Below are positions 1 through 6,056 of a stretch of 14,427 nt of DNA, one piece after another. The stretch is from Comamonadaceae bacterium (GTDB taxonomy: Bacteria > Pseudomonadota > Gammaproteobacteria > Burkholderiales > Burkholderiaceae_C): assembly GCA_947478935.1 (NCBI GenBank), contig CANJXV010000033.1:1-14427 (forward strand), given 5' to 3'. A model generated the notes under the pieces. That model saw nothing but the letters and a program-made list of their open reading frames with translations. It did not search any database and was not told where the DNA came from. Position numbers and translations under genes: made by a program. Within the stretch, counting starts at the first letter, position 1; each line of letters begins with the position of its first letter.

Positions 1-336
1 AGCGCGCAGGTGCTGGCGCGGCGCAAAGAGTTTGGGCTGCTGCTGCATCTGGGCCTCACGCGCGCGCAAGTGCTGCAAGTACTGGCGCTGGAAGGCGCCG
101 CCTGGACCACGCTGGGCGCCATCGCCGGCATGGCGCTAGGCCTAGCCGTAGCCGCGGTGCTGGTCTACGTGGTCAACCCCCAAAGCTTTCACTGGAGCAT
201 GGATATGCAAGTGCCGATGCTGCGCCTGCTGGTGCTAGCCGCAACCGTTATTTCCGCAGGCACCCTAACTGCCTGGCTAGCAGGCCGCGCCGCCGCTGGG
301 CGCGATGCGGTGATGGCGGTAAAGGAGGATTGGTGA
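1..336 (+). CDS. FtsX/MacB-type ABC transporter permease, C-terminal fragment
   Basis: This is the last 111 residues of an inner-membrane permease; the reading frame is open from base 1, so the gene begins outside the window. The segment beginning ARRKEFGLLLHLG and continuing into TRAQVLQVLALEGA is the cytoplasmic coupling helix region seen before the final two transmembrane helices of FtsX/MacB/LolC-like permeases. Two hydrophobic helices follow, at about residues 33-57 and 74-93 of the fragment, and the protein ends in VKEDW. Permeases of this family work with a LolD/MacB-like ATPase, and some sit next to a CrtC/AttH lipocalin protein, as here. The TGA stop (334-336) overlaps the GTG start of that downstream gene, so the two are probably translationally coupled. 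The substrate cannot be read from this fragment. The GTG at base 10 is not a credible start, because the conserved block already runs through it. Confidence 0.85.
   Translation, partial: SAQVLARRKEFGLLLHLGLTRAQVLQVLALEGAAWTTLGAIAGMALGLAVAAVLVYVVNPQSFHWSMDMQVPMLRLLVLAATVISAGTLTAWLAGRAAAGRDAVMAVKEDW
322..328 (+). promoter_or_regulatory. Strong Shine-Dalgarno site for the CrtC/AttH-like gene
   Basis: AAGGAGG lies inside the last codons of the permease gene. It is 4 bases from GTG 333 and only 1 base from TTG 330. The spacing favours GTG 333, which also overlaps the permease stop codon (GTGA), a usual arrangement for coupled translation. Confidence 0.6.
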
Positions 337-1493
337 ATCATTACGGGGCGTTAATACTTTCTCGCAGAATTGCACTGCAAACATTAGCGAGTTGGGTCGG
401 TGCAACGGGCTTAGCACAAGCGGGCCAAGACAGCCGCGCAAGCAGCGAAAAGTCCACGCGTTCTACGGAAAGTCTGCAGCTGCCACTGCGCTTCCCCCGT
501 GACTTTGGAACCCACCCGAACTTTCAAACCGAATGGTGGTACATCACCGGCTATGTACAAGCGGATGATGCGCCTGCCGCTTTGGGCTTTCAAGTCACCT
601 TTTTCCGCAGCAAAGTAGCCTCCACGCAGCAGTCTGGATCCACACTGGCTGCCAAGCACCTGCTGTTTGCTCACGCAGCCGTCAGCGATGTGACCAGCAA
701 AACCCTAACCAGTGACCAACGCATAGCCCGCTGGTCTGGCATGCCCGCTGGCAGCAACCCGGCAGACCAGGCCTGGGCGCAGACCAACGAAACCGGGCTG
801 CTGCTGCAAGACTGGTCTCTGATGCGCCAGAGCGACGGGCGCTTGCGCGCGCAGGTGCAAGGCAAGAACTTTGCCTTGGATTTGTATTTTTCAGACAGCC
901 AGCCCGTGCTGCTCCAAGGCAAGAACGGCGTTTCGCGCAAAGGTCCCTCGCCTGAGCATTTCAGCTATTACTACAGCCTGCCGCAGATGGCGGTGCAAGG
1001 GCAAATCCGTCTGCAAGGCCGCAGCCGCGCGGCGGGCGTGGGCAGCTTGGCCTGGCTGGACCATGAGTGGAGCGACGCCCTACTGCCCCCGGGGGCGGTG
1101 GGCTGGGACTGGATTGGCATCAATATGCTGGACGGCAGCGCGCTGACCGCGTTTCAGTTGCGGGACAAGGCGGGGGGCGCCGTTTGGGATGGCGGGTCCT
1201 ACCGCGCCGCAAGCACGCTCTACACCTTTGCGAGGGGCGAAGCGGTATTTCAACCCACCCAGTGGTGGAAAAGCCCGCGCAGTCAGGCACGCTACCCGGT
1301 GCATTGGCTGGTACGCACTCCCGCCGACTTTTACACCGTGAAAGCCGTGTTTGAAGCCCAAGAGCTGGACAGCCGCAACTCCACGGGCGCCATCTACTGG
1401 GAGGGCTTGTGCGAGGTGTTCGACAGCAACCAGCGCCTGGTGGGCCGCGGCTACCTAGAGATGACCGGCTACGCGTCGCCGCTGCGCCTGTAA
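333..1493 (+). CDS. Secreted CrtC/AttH lipocalin-like protein (carotenoid 1,2-hydratase family)
   Basis: This is a 386-residue protein of the two-lobed lipocalin-like family that includes carotenoid hydratase CrtC and Agrobacterium AttH. Family-type motifs are visible: NFQTEWWY near residues 63-70, LDHEWSD at 242-248, GWDW at 257-260, and YWEG at 355-358 near the C-terminus. The N-terminus carries SRR (10-12), then a hydrophobic stretch and an AxA site ending near residue 30 (AQA). This fits a twin-arginine (Tat) signal peptide, so a periplasmic location is likely. I chose GTG 333 because it overlaps the upstream permease stop and follows a strong AAGGAGG; TTG 330 is the alternative. No carotenoid gene is in view, and the neighbour is an FtsX-like exporter permease. 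A role as the periplasmic partner of that exporter, binding a lipid-like or hydrophobic ligand, is therefore at least as likely as carotenoid hydration. Family assignment is secure; the substrate is unknown. Confidence 0.85.
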   Translation: MNHYGALILSRRIALQTLASWVGATGLAQAGQDSRASSEKSTRSTESLQLPLRFPRDFGTHPNFQTEWWYITGYVQADDAPAALGFQVTFFRSKVASTQQSGSTLAAKHLLFAHAAVSDVTSKTLTSDQRIARWSGMPAGSNPADQAWAQTNETGLLLQDWSLMRQSDGRLRAQVQGKNFALDLYFSDSQPVLLQGKNGVSRKGPSPEHFSYYYSLPQMAVQGQIRLQGRSRAAGVGSLAWLDHEWSDALLPPGAVGWDWIGINMLDGSALTAFQLRDKAGGAVWDGGSYRAASTLYTFARGEAVFQPTQWWKSPRSQARYPVHWLVRTPADFYTVKAVFEAQELDSRNSTGAIYWEGLCEVFDSNQRLVGRGYLEMTGYASPLRL

Positions 1494-1559
1494 TTACCGG
1501 GCTTGCGGCGATGGAGAGCCTGTGCGCTAGGCCGCTATGAACGGCAGCGCCGCTGGCGC

Positions 1560-1587
1560 TTGGGGCGATAACAAGCCCTGCGACAAT
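1560..1587 (+). promoter_or_regulatory. Weak candidate sigma-70-type promoter for the ABC exporter gene
   Basis: TTGGGG (1560-1565) and GACAAT (1582-1587) are separated by 16 bases and lie about 50 bases before the ATG at 1640. They match the consensus hexamers at only 3 and 4 of 6 positions, so this is suggestive only. The exporter gene is 146 bases from the gene before it and so may have its own promoter. Confidence 0.25.
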
Positions 1588-1594
1588 AGGGCTT
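1573..1594 (+). repeat. Perfect 7-bp inverted repeat, possible operator or weak terminator stem
   Basis: AAGCCCT and AGGGCTT are exact reverse complements separated by an 8-base loop. The loop contains the candidate -10 sequence GACAAT. A dyad in this position could be an operator for the downstream exporter. It could also be a hairpin ending the upstream transcript, since TTTC follows, but the T-run is too short for a confident terminator. A chance dyad in GC-rich sequence cannot be excluded. Confidence 0.35.
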
Positions 1595-1639
1595 TCGGGC
1601 GCACTTGCAGCGGCGCCCGCTGGCCTCACTTAGCAGCCC

Positions 1640-3415
1640 ATGACGACCGAACGCCCTAAATCCCAAAGCCCCAAATCTCTGACCGGTCTAATTCCGTTTT
1701 TAACACCCTATCGGGGCCGCATCGGTTTGGCTTTGGTGTTTTTGGTCATGGCGGCAGCAGCCACGCTGGCATTCCCAGTGGCGCTGCGCATGCTGATCGA
1801 CGACGGCCTGGTGCGCCAGGACAAGGGCGAACAAATGGTGGCCATGCGCGAGCACTTTGCTTTGCTCTTTGGCGTGGCCAGTGCGTTGGGTATTTTTTCG
1901 GCGCTGCGGTTTTATATGGTGAGTTGGCTGGGCGAGCGGGTCACTGCCGATATCCGCAACGCCGTGTACCACCATGTGCTGCAACAAAGCCCAGAGTTTT
2001 TTGAAACTACACAGACCGGCGAAGTGCTCTCACGCCTGTCGGCGGACACCACGCTGGTGCAAACCGTGGTGGGCTCATCACTGAGCATGGGCTTGCGCAA
2101 TGCAGTGCTAGGCCTGGGCGCATTGAGCGTGCTGATCTGGACCAACCCGATCGTGATGTTGCAAGTGACGCTGGTGCTGATCCTGATCGTGATGCCCAGC
2201 GTCTGGTTTGGGCGGCGGGTGCGCAAACTCTCGCGCGCCAGCCAGGACCGCATTGCCGACTCCAGCGCCATTGCCGCCGAAGTGCTCAATGCGATTCCTG
2301 TGGTGCAAAGCTATACCGCAGAGGGCCGCGAGTCAGACCGCTTTACGCTGTCCACCCGCCAGGCGTTTGACACCGCGATCCGCCGTATCAGCGCGCGTTC
2401 CATATTGGTTTGCTTCATCATCATCGCCACCTCGGCCGCCCTGCTGTGGGGCTTGTACCAGGGCACACAAGCGGTGGTCGCCGGGCGCATTACGGCGGGT
2501 GATCTGGGCCAAACCGTGGTGTACGTGATTTTGCTAGCCAGCGCGTTCGCGGTGCTGGGTGAGGTCTATGGCGACTTGTTACGCGCTGCGGGCGCCACCG
2601 AGCGCTTGATGGAGTTATTGCACACCCGCTCACCCATCGCGTCACCGGCCAAGCCCATCGCAGCGCCTTTGCCGCAGGCGGGCAGCGCAGTGCGTTTCGA
2701 GAATTTAAATTTTCATTACCCTTCGCGTCCACTGCAAGAAGCGCTTTGCGGTTTTTCGCTAGACATCCAGGCCGGACAAACCGTCGCCATCGTCGGACCA
2801 AGCGGCGCGGGCAAGAGCACGGTGTTTCAGTTGCTGCTGCGCTTTTACGACGCGCAGTCAGGCCGCATTACTTTAGATGGCGTGGCCACCCATGACATGG
2901 CGCTTAGTGACTTGCGCGCGCGCATCGGCATCGTGCCGCAAGACGCGGTGATTTTCTCCAACAGCGCCCTAGAAAACATCCGCTACGGCCAGCCCGATGC
3001 AAGCGATGATGCCGTACGCCAAGCTGCCGAAGCGGCTTTTGCCCATGAATTTATCAGCACCCTACCCCAAGGCTATGACACGTTTTTAGGGGAGCGCGGT
3101 TTGCGCCTTTCTGGCGGCCAGCGCCAGCGCATTGCTATCGCGCGAGCCATGCTGAAAAACCCACCCCTATTGCTGCTGGACGAAGCCACCAGTGCGCTGG
3201 ACGCCGAAAGTGAACGCATGGTGCAAGCTGCCCTAGAGTCCGCCATGCGCAACCGCACGACCTTGGTCATTGCGCACCGCCTGGCCACCGTGCAAAAAGC
3301 AGACCTGATCGTGGTGCTGGACAAAGGCCGCCTGGTAGAACAGGGCACGCATGCGCAACTGGTAGCCAGAGGCGGCGTGTATGCTGGGCTGGCAGCGCTG
3401 CAATTTAACGTCTAA
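1640..3415 (+). CDS. MsbA-related ABC exporter, fused transmembrane and ATPase domains
   Basis: This 591-residue half-transporter should act as a homodimer in the inner membrane. The N-terminal half holds about six transmembrane helices (roughly 28-50, 73-93, 149-169, 171-191, 254-274 and 290-310). The ATPase domain follows from about residue 350. All catalytic motifs are intact: Walker A GPSGAGKS (386-393), Q-loop Q434, signature LSGGQ (490-494), Walker B LLLLD (510-514) with catalytic E515, D-loop SALD (518-521) and switch H546. Length and architecture fit the MsbA/lipid A exporter superfamily, specifically the proteobacterial 'MsbA-related' branch rather than true MsbA; this sub-assignment is from memory. 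The substrate is unknown: lipid, peptide and drug are all possible. No strong Shine-Dalgarno precedes ATG 1640. The gene ends 6 bases from the convergent DUF1178 gene. Confidence 0.92.
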   Translation: MTTERPKSQSPKSLTGLIPFLTPYRGRIGLALVFLVMAAAATLAFPVALRMLIDDGLVRQDKGEQMVAMREHFALLFGVASALGIFSALRFYMVSWLGERVTADIRNAVYHHVLQQSPEFFETTQTGEVLSRLSADTTLVQTVVGSSLSMGLRNAVLGLGALSVLIWTNPIVMLQVTLVLILIVMPSVWFGRRVRKLSRASQDRIADSSAIAAEVLNAIPVVQSYTAEGRESDRFTLSTRQAFDTAIRRISARSILVCFIIIATSAALLWGLYQGTQAVVAGRITAGDLGQTVVYVILLASAFAVLGEVYGDLLRAAGATERLMELLHTRSPIASPAKPIAAPLPQAGSAVRFENLNFHYPSRPLQEALCGFSLDIQAGQTVAIVGPSGAGKSTVFQLLLRFYDAQSGRITLDGVATHDMALSDLRARIGIVPQDAVIFSNSALENIRYGQPDASDDAVRQAAEAAFAHEFISTLPQGYDTFLGERGLRLSGGQRQRIAIARAMLKNPPLLLLDEATSALDAESERMVQAALESAMRNRTTLVIAHRLATVQKADLIVVLDKGRLVEQGTHAQLVARGGVYAGLAALQFNV

Positions 3416-3421
3416 ACCGAA

Positions 3422-3898
3422 CTACTGCAAAGGCCCCTTCAGCGCCTCGGGTACCGCAAAAGGCAGGACGCCTATGCCCTCTTCTATCAGTTCGCGCGCT
3501 TCACGGGCGCTGGTTTGGCCACGTATGCCGCGCTCAGGGGCTTCGCCGTAATGGATTTTGCGGGCCTCTTCGGCAAAACGTGGGCCCACATCGGTGGTGT
3601 TAGCCATGAGGTGGCGGCCGATTTCCATCCAGCGTCTGGCCATATCCGCATCTTGCGGGCCCGCGACGGCCATGGCTTTGTTGCTTTCCTCAGAACGATC
3701 AGGCCGATCAGATGCCTCGGGTACGGACGCACGCGATAAATGGAGACGCGGCGCACTGAGCTTTTTGCTGATGCTGGCATCCCCGCACAAAGGGCATTGC
3801 ACTAGCGCACGCTCCTGCTGCGACTGAAAGTCCTCCTCCGACCCAAACCAACCCTCAAAACCGTGACCCTGGGCGCATTGCAAGTCCAGCACTTTCAT
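3422..3898 (-). CDS. DUF1178 family protein
   Basis: This is a 158-residue soluble protein starting MKVLDLQC. The first 40 residues carry C8, H12 and a CPLC pair (C35, C38), a pattern suggesting a small metal-binding N-terminal element. The middle is polar and low in conservation. The C-terminal part contains RWMEIGRHLMANTTDVGPRF, then FAEEARKIHYGEAPERGIRG, which I recall as the hallmark of DUF1178 proteins of proteobacteria. No function is established. The start at 3898 is chosen because it begins the conserved region, overlaps the upstream Nudix stop by 4 bases (ATGA), and has AGGA 6 bases upstream. A longer open frame reaching base 4000 only reads through the Nudix gene in another frame. 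It is the last gene of the complex I transcript, translationally coupled to the Nudix gene. Confidence 0.85.
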   Translation of the reverse strand: MKVLDLQCAQGHGFEGWFGSEEDFQSQQERALVQCPLCGDASISKKLSAPRLHLSRASVPEASDRPDRSEESNKAMAVAGPQDADMARRWMEIGRHLMANTTDVGPRFAEEARKIHYGEAPERGIRGQTSAREARELIEEGIGVLPFAVPEALKGPLQ

Positions 3899-4512
3899 GG
3901 GCCGTCCTGCCATTGCAGCGGCCATGCGCCGCTGAGGTAGTTTTGCAGCCAGAGCGCGCCGGTTAAGGTCTTGGCATCGGTGATGCGGCCATCGCGGCAC
4001 CAGGCAAAGAATTCGTCCATGCTGGCGCTGAAAACCTCTAAAAATTCACCGGCATCTAACTGGCTGGATCCGGCTTGTAGGCCTTTTGCAAACCAGATGT
4101 CGATGTATTCGGTGGAATACGAGATGCACGGATGCAGCACACCTGCGTGCGCCCATTGGGTGGCGCTGTAGCCGGTTTCTTCGCGCAATTCGCGCTGGGC
4201 GCAAAGCAGCAAGTCCTCTTGTCCATCGCGCTTGCCCGCTGGCAGTTCGATCATCACCTGACCCATTGGATAGCGGAACTGACGCTCCAACACGATGCGG
4301 GTTTGGCCCTGGTCATCGACCAACAGCGGGATGACCATGACCGCGCCGGGATGGACAATGTATTCACGGAATGTGCTTTTGCCGTCAGGCAGCGTCACCT
4401 GGTCGCCAAAGACTTGCAGAAAGCGACCAGACAAGAGTTTGTCGCTGCTCTGGCGCATTTCGCGCAGACCCTCATCGGACTGGGCGATAGGGGTGGAGAT
4501 GGGCGTCAGCAC
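3895..4512 (-). CDS. Nudix hydrolase, ADP-ribose pyrophosphatase-like
   Basis: This 205-residue protein has a complete Nudix box at residues 93-115. G93 is followed five residues later by E99, then REL and REETGY (R107 to Y115), so all metal-binding Glu residues are present. The upstream part, HPGAVMVIPLL followed by a beta-rich segment and the ELPAGK turn, matches the ADP-ribose pyrophosphatase (NudF-like) branch. That branch splits ADP-ribose into AMP and ribose 5-phosphate; the exact substrate is inferred. The start is GTG 4512, with AGAAGG close upstream. An internal ATG at 4458 is an alternative, but the family-like DEGLRE segment before it favours the longer form. It lies 32 bases after nuoN in the same direction, so it is probably co-transcribed with complex I. 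A link to NAD(H) breakdown products is attractive but is only inference. Confidence 0.88.
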   Translation of the reverse strand: MLTPISTPIAQSDEGLREMRQSSDKLLSGRFLQVFGDQVTLPDGKSTFREYIVHPGAVMVIPLLVDDQGQTRIVLERQFRYPMGQVMIELPAGKRDGQEDLLLCAQRELREETGYSATQWAHAGVLHPCISYSTEYIDIWFAKGLQAGSSQLDAGEFLEVFSASMDEFFAWCRDGRITDAKTLTGALWLQNYLSGAWPLQWQDGP

Positions 4513-4528
4513 GACCTTCTACCCGACT

Positions 4529-4535
4529 AAAAAAA
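4529..4535 (-). other. T7 tract between nuoN and the Nudix gene
   Basis: Seven consecutive A on the + strand give a U7 run in the - strand transcript, just after the nuoN stop. It sits in the loop of a 5-base inverted repeat (ACCCG 4521-4525 with CGGGT 4540-4544), not after a stem, so it is not a standard intrinsic terminator. It might reduce read-through or be the scar of a lost gene; neither is shown. Confidence 0.3.
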
Positions 4536-4544
4536 CAAGCGGGT

Positions 4545-6032
4545 TCAAGTGCCCAGCATCTGCAAAACGGACTGCGCCGACAAAGCCATAAGGCCGGCAG
4601 GGAAAATACCTAGCAGCAGAACTAAGGCACCGTTGAGCGCCAGCACAATGCGTACATCAGCACCAGCCACCACCTCGTTAGCCGTAATTGGCGCATCAAA
4701 ATACATCACTTTGACCAAGCGCAGGTAATAGAAAGCGCCTACCAGCGACATCAGCACCGCGAACACCGCCAAGCCAATATGCATAGCCTGGCCCGAGGCG
4801 ATCAGCGCTTGCAACACCGAGAGCTTGGCGTAAAAGCCCACCAGCGGCGGGATACCGGCCATCGAGAACATGCAGGCGGCCATGACGCCGGCGTACAGAG
4901 GGTTGCGTTGATTCAGGCCGGCGAAGTCGGCAATCTCTTCGCTTTCAAAACCTTCCCGCGCCAACAGCATGATGACACCGAATGCGGCCAGCGTCGTCAG
5001 CACATAGCTCACCACATAAAACATGGCCGAGCTGTAGGCATTGGCGGTAGAAATCGTATTGCCATCGATCACGCCGGAGAAGATACCGATCAGTACAAAG
5101 CCCATTTGCGCGATGGTGGAGAAAGCCAGCATGCGCTTGACGTTGGTTTGCGCAATGGCGGCAAAGTTGCCGATAAACAGCGAGGCTACTGACAGCAGCA
5201 TCAGCATTTGCTGCCAGTCGATGGCCAGCGGCAACATACCCTCCACCAGCAAGCGCATGGTGACGGCAAAAGCCGCCAACTTGGGGGCGCCGCCGATCAT
5301 CAGCGTGACTGCCGTAGGCGCGCCTTGATAGACATCGGGTATCCACATGTGGAAAGGCACCACACCGAGCTTAAAGGCCAAGCCCGATACGATGAACACC
5401 AAGCCAAATACCAGCACCTGGTGGCGCACGTGGCCAGTGGAAATCGCGCTAAATACTTCGTTGATATCCAGCGAACCGGTAGCACCATAAAGCATAGACA
5501 TACCGTAGAGCAAAAAGCCCGAGGCCATCGCGCCCAGCACAAAATACTTCATGGCCGCTTCGACGGCCTGCGCGTTATCGCGGCGCAGCGCCACTAGAGC
5601 ATAACTGGACAGGGTCAGCAGCTCCAGGCCCATGTAGATGATCAGGAAGTTATTGCCCGAAATCATGATGAACATGCCCAGCAGCGCGAACATGGACAGG
5701 GTAAACAACTCGCCGCCGCGCAGCATGTCGCGTGCGCCAGCATAGGGGCGGCCATAGACCAGGGTGACCATCACCGCCAGGGTGGCAAAACACTTTAGCC
5801 AGCCCGCCATGGTGTCCGCCACCACCATATTGCCAAAGCCGTAAAGCGTGAGGCCGGTGCTGGCGAAAAACCCTTCTAACACCGCCACTATGCCCAAGGT
5901 AATCAGCGTCAAGGTATAGGTGTAGCCGCGCAGCGGGCCTTGGGGACGCAGGTCCAGCAAGGTAATAGCACAGGCCATGGCCATAAGCACAGCCTCGGGG
6001 AAAATGGCAATCCAGCTGATTTCGTCGATCAT
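4545..6032 (-). CDS. nuoN: NADH-quinone oxidoreductase subunit N
   Basis: This 495-residue antiporter-like membrane subunit forms one of the three large proton channels of the complex I membrane arm, next to NuoM. It is hydrophobic throughout, with about 14 helices. The expected charged channel residues are present: E137 (GLELL), K221 (AFKLG), K251 (APKLA) and K403 (FYAKL). Together with the PFHMWIPDVYQGAPT segment at 226-240, these place it in the NuoN family rather than NuoL or NuoM. The length is normal for the subunit. It starts at ATG 6032, 24 bases after the nuoM stop, with only a weak GAGAAA ribosome site. It is the last nuo gene, as usual, and is followed directly by the Nudix gene. 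Confidence 0.97.
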   Translation of the reverse strand: MIDEISWIAIFPEAVLMAMACAITLLDLRPQGPLRGYTYTLTLITLGIVAVLEGFFASTGLTLYGFGNMVVADTMAGWLKCFATLAVMVTLVYGRPYAGARDMLRGGELFTLSMFALLGMFIMISGNNFLIIYMGLELLTLSSYALVALRRDNAQAVEAAMKYFVLGAMASGFLLYGMSMLYGATGSLDINEVFSAISTGHVRHQVLVFGLVFIVSGLAFKLGVVPFHMWIPDVYQGAPTAVTLMIGGAPKLAAFAVTMRLLVEGMLPLAIDWQQMLMLLSVASLFIGNFAAIAQTNVKRMLAFSTIAQMGFVLIGIFSGVIDGNTISTANAYSSAMFYVVSYVLTTLAAFGVIMLLAREGFESEEIADFAGLNQRNPLYAGVMAACMFSMAGIPPLVGFYAKLSVLQALIASGQAMHIGLAVFAVLMSLVGAFYYLRLVKVMYFDAPITANEVVAGADVRIVLALNGALVLLLGIFPAGLMALSAQSVLQMLGT

Positions 6033-6056
6033 GGTGTGTTTCTCAATTCGCGGCTA

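Larger units (their letters stand above)
1494..1639 (+). other. Non-coding spacer between the lipocalin-like gene and the ABC exporter
   Basis: This is the only sizeable gap between genes on the + strand. I see no convincing small gene in it. It contains a 6-base inverted repeat with a 3-base loop (AGCGCC/GGCGCT, 1546-1560), a 7-base inverted repeat with an 8-base loop (1573-1594), and a weak promoter-like element. Neither hairpin is followed by a proper T-run, so a classical intrinsic terminator is not supported. Confidence 0.6.

Noticed and set aside
1120..1629. - strand open frame (169 codons) across the end of the lipocalin-like gene and the spacer
   Set aside because: Its composition is Ala/Arg/Ser/Pro-rich, typical of antisense frames in GC-rich DNA. 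It has no recognisable domain, and the opposite strand encodes a conserved family.
2699..2720. AT-rich patch resembling a promoter inside the ABC exporter
   Set aside because: It encodes the conserved first strand of the ATPase domain (FENLNFHY) and has no partner element.
3899..4000. Longer N-terminus for the DUF1178 protein
   Set aside because: The extra 34 residues only read the Nudix gene in another frame. The conserved family start and the ATGA overlap place the start at 3898.
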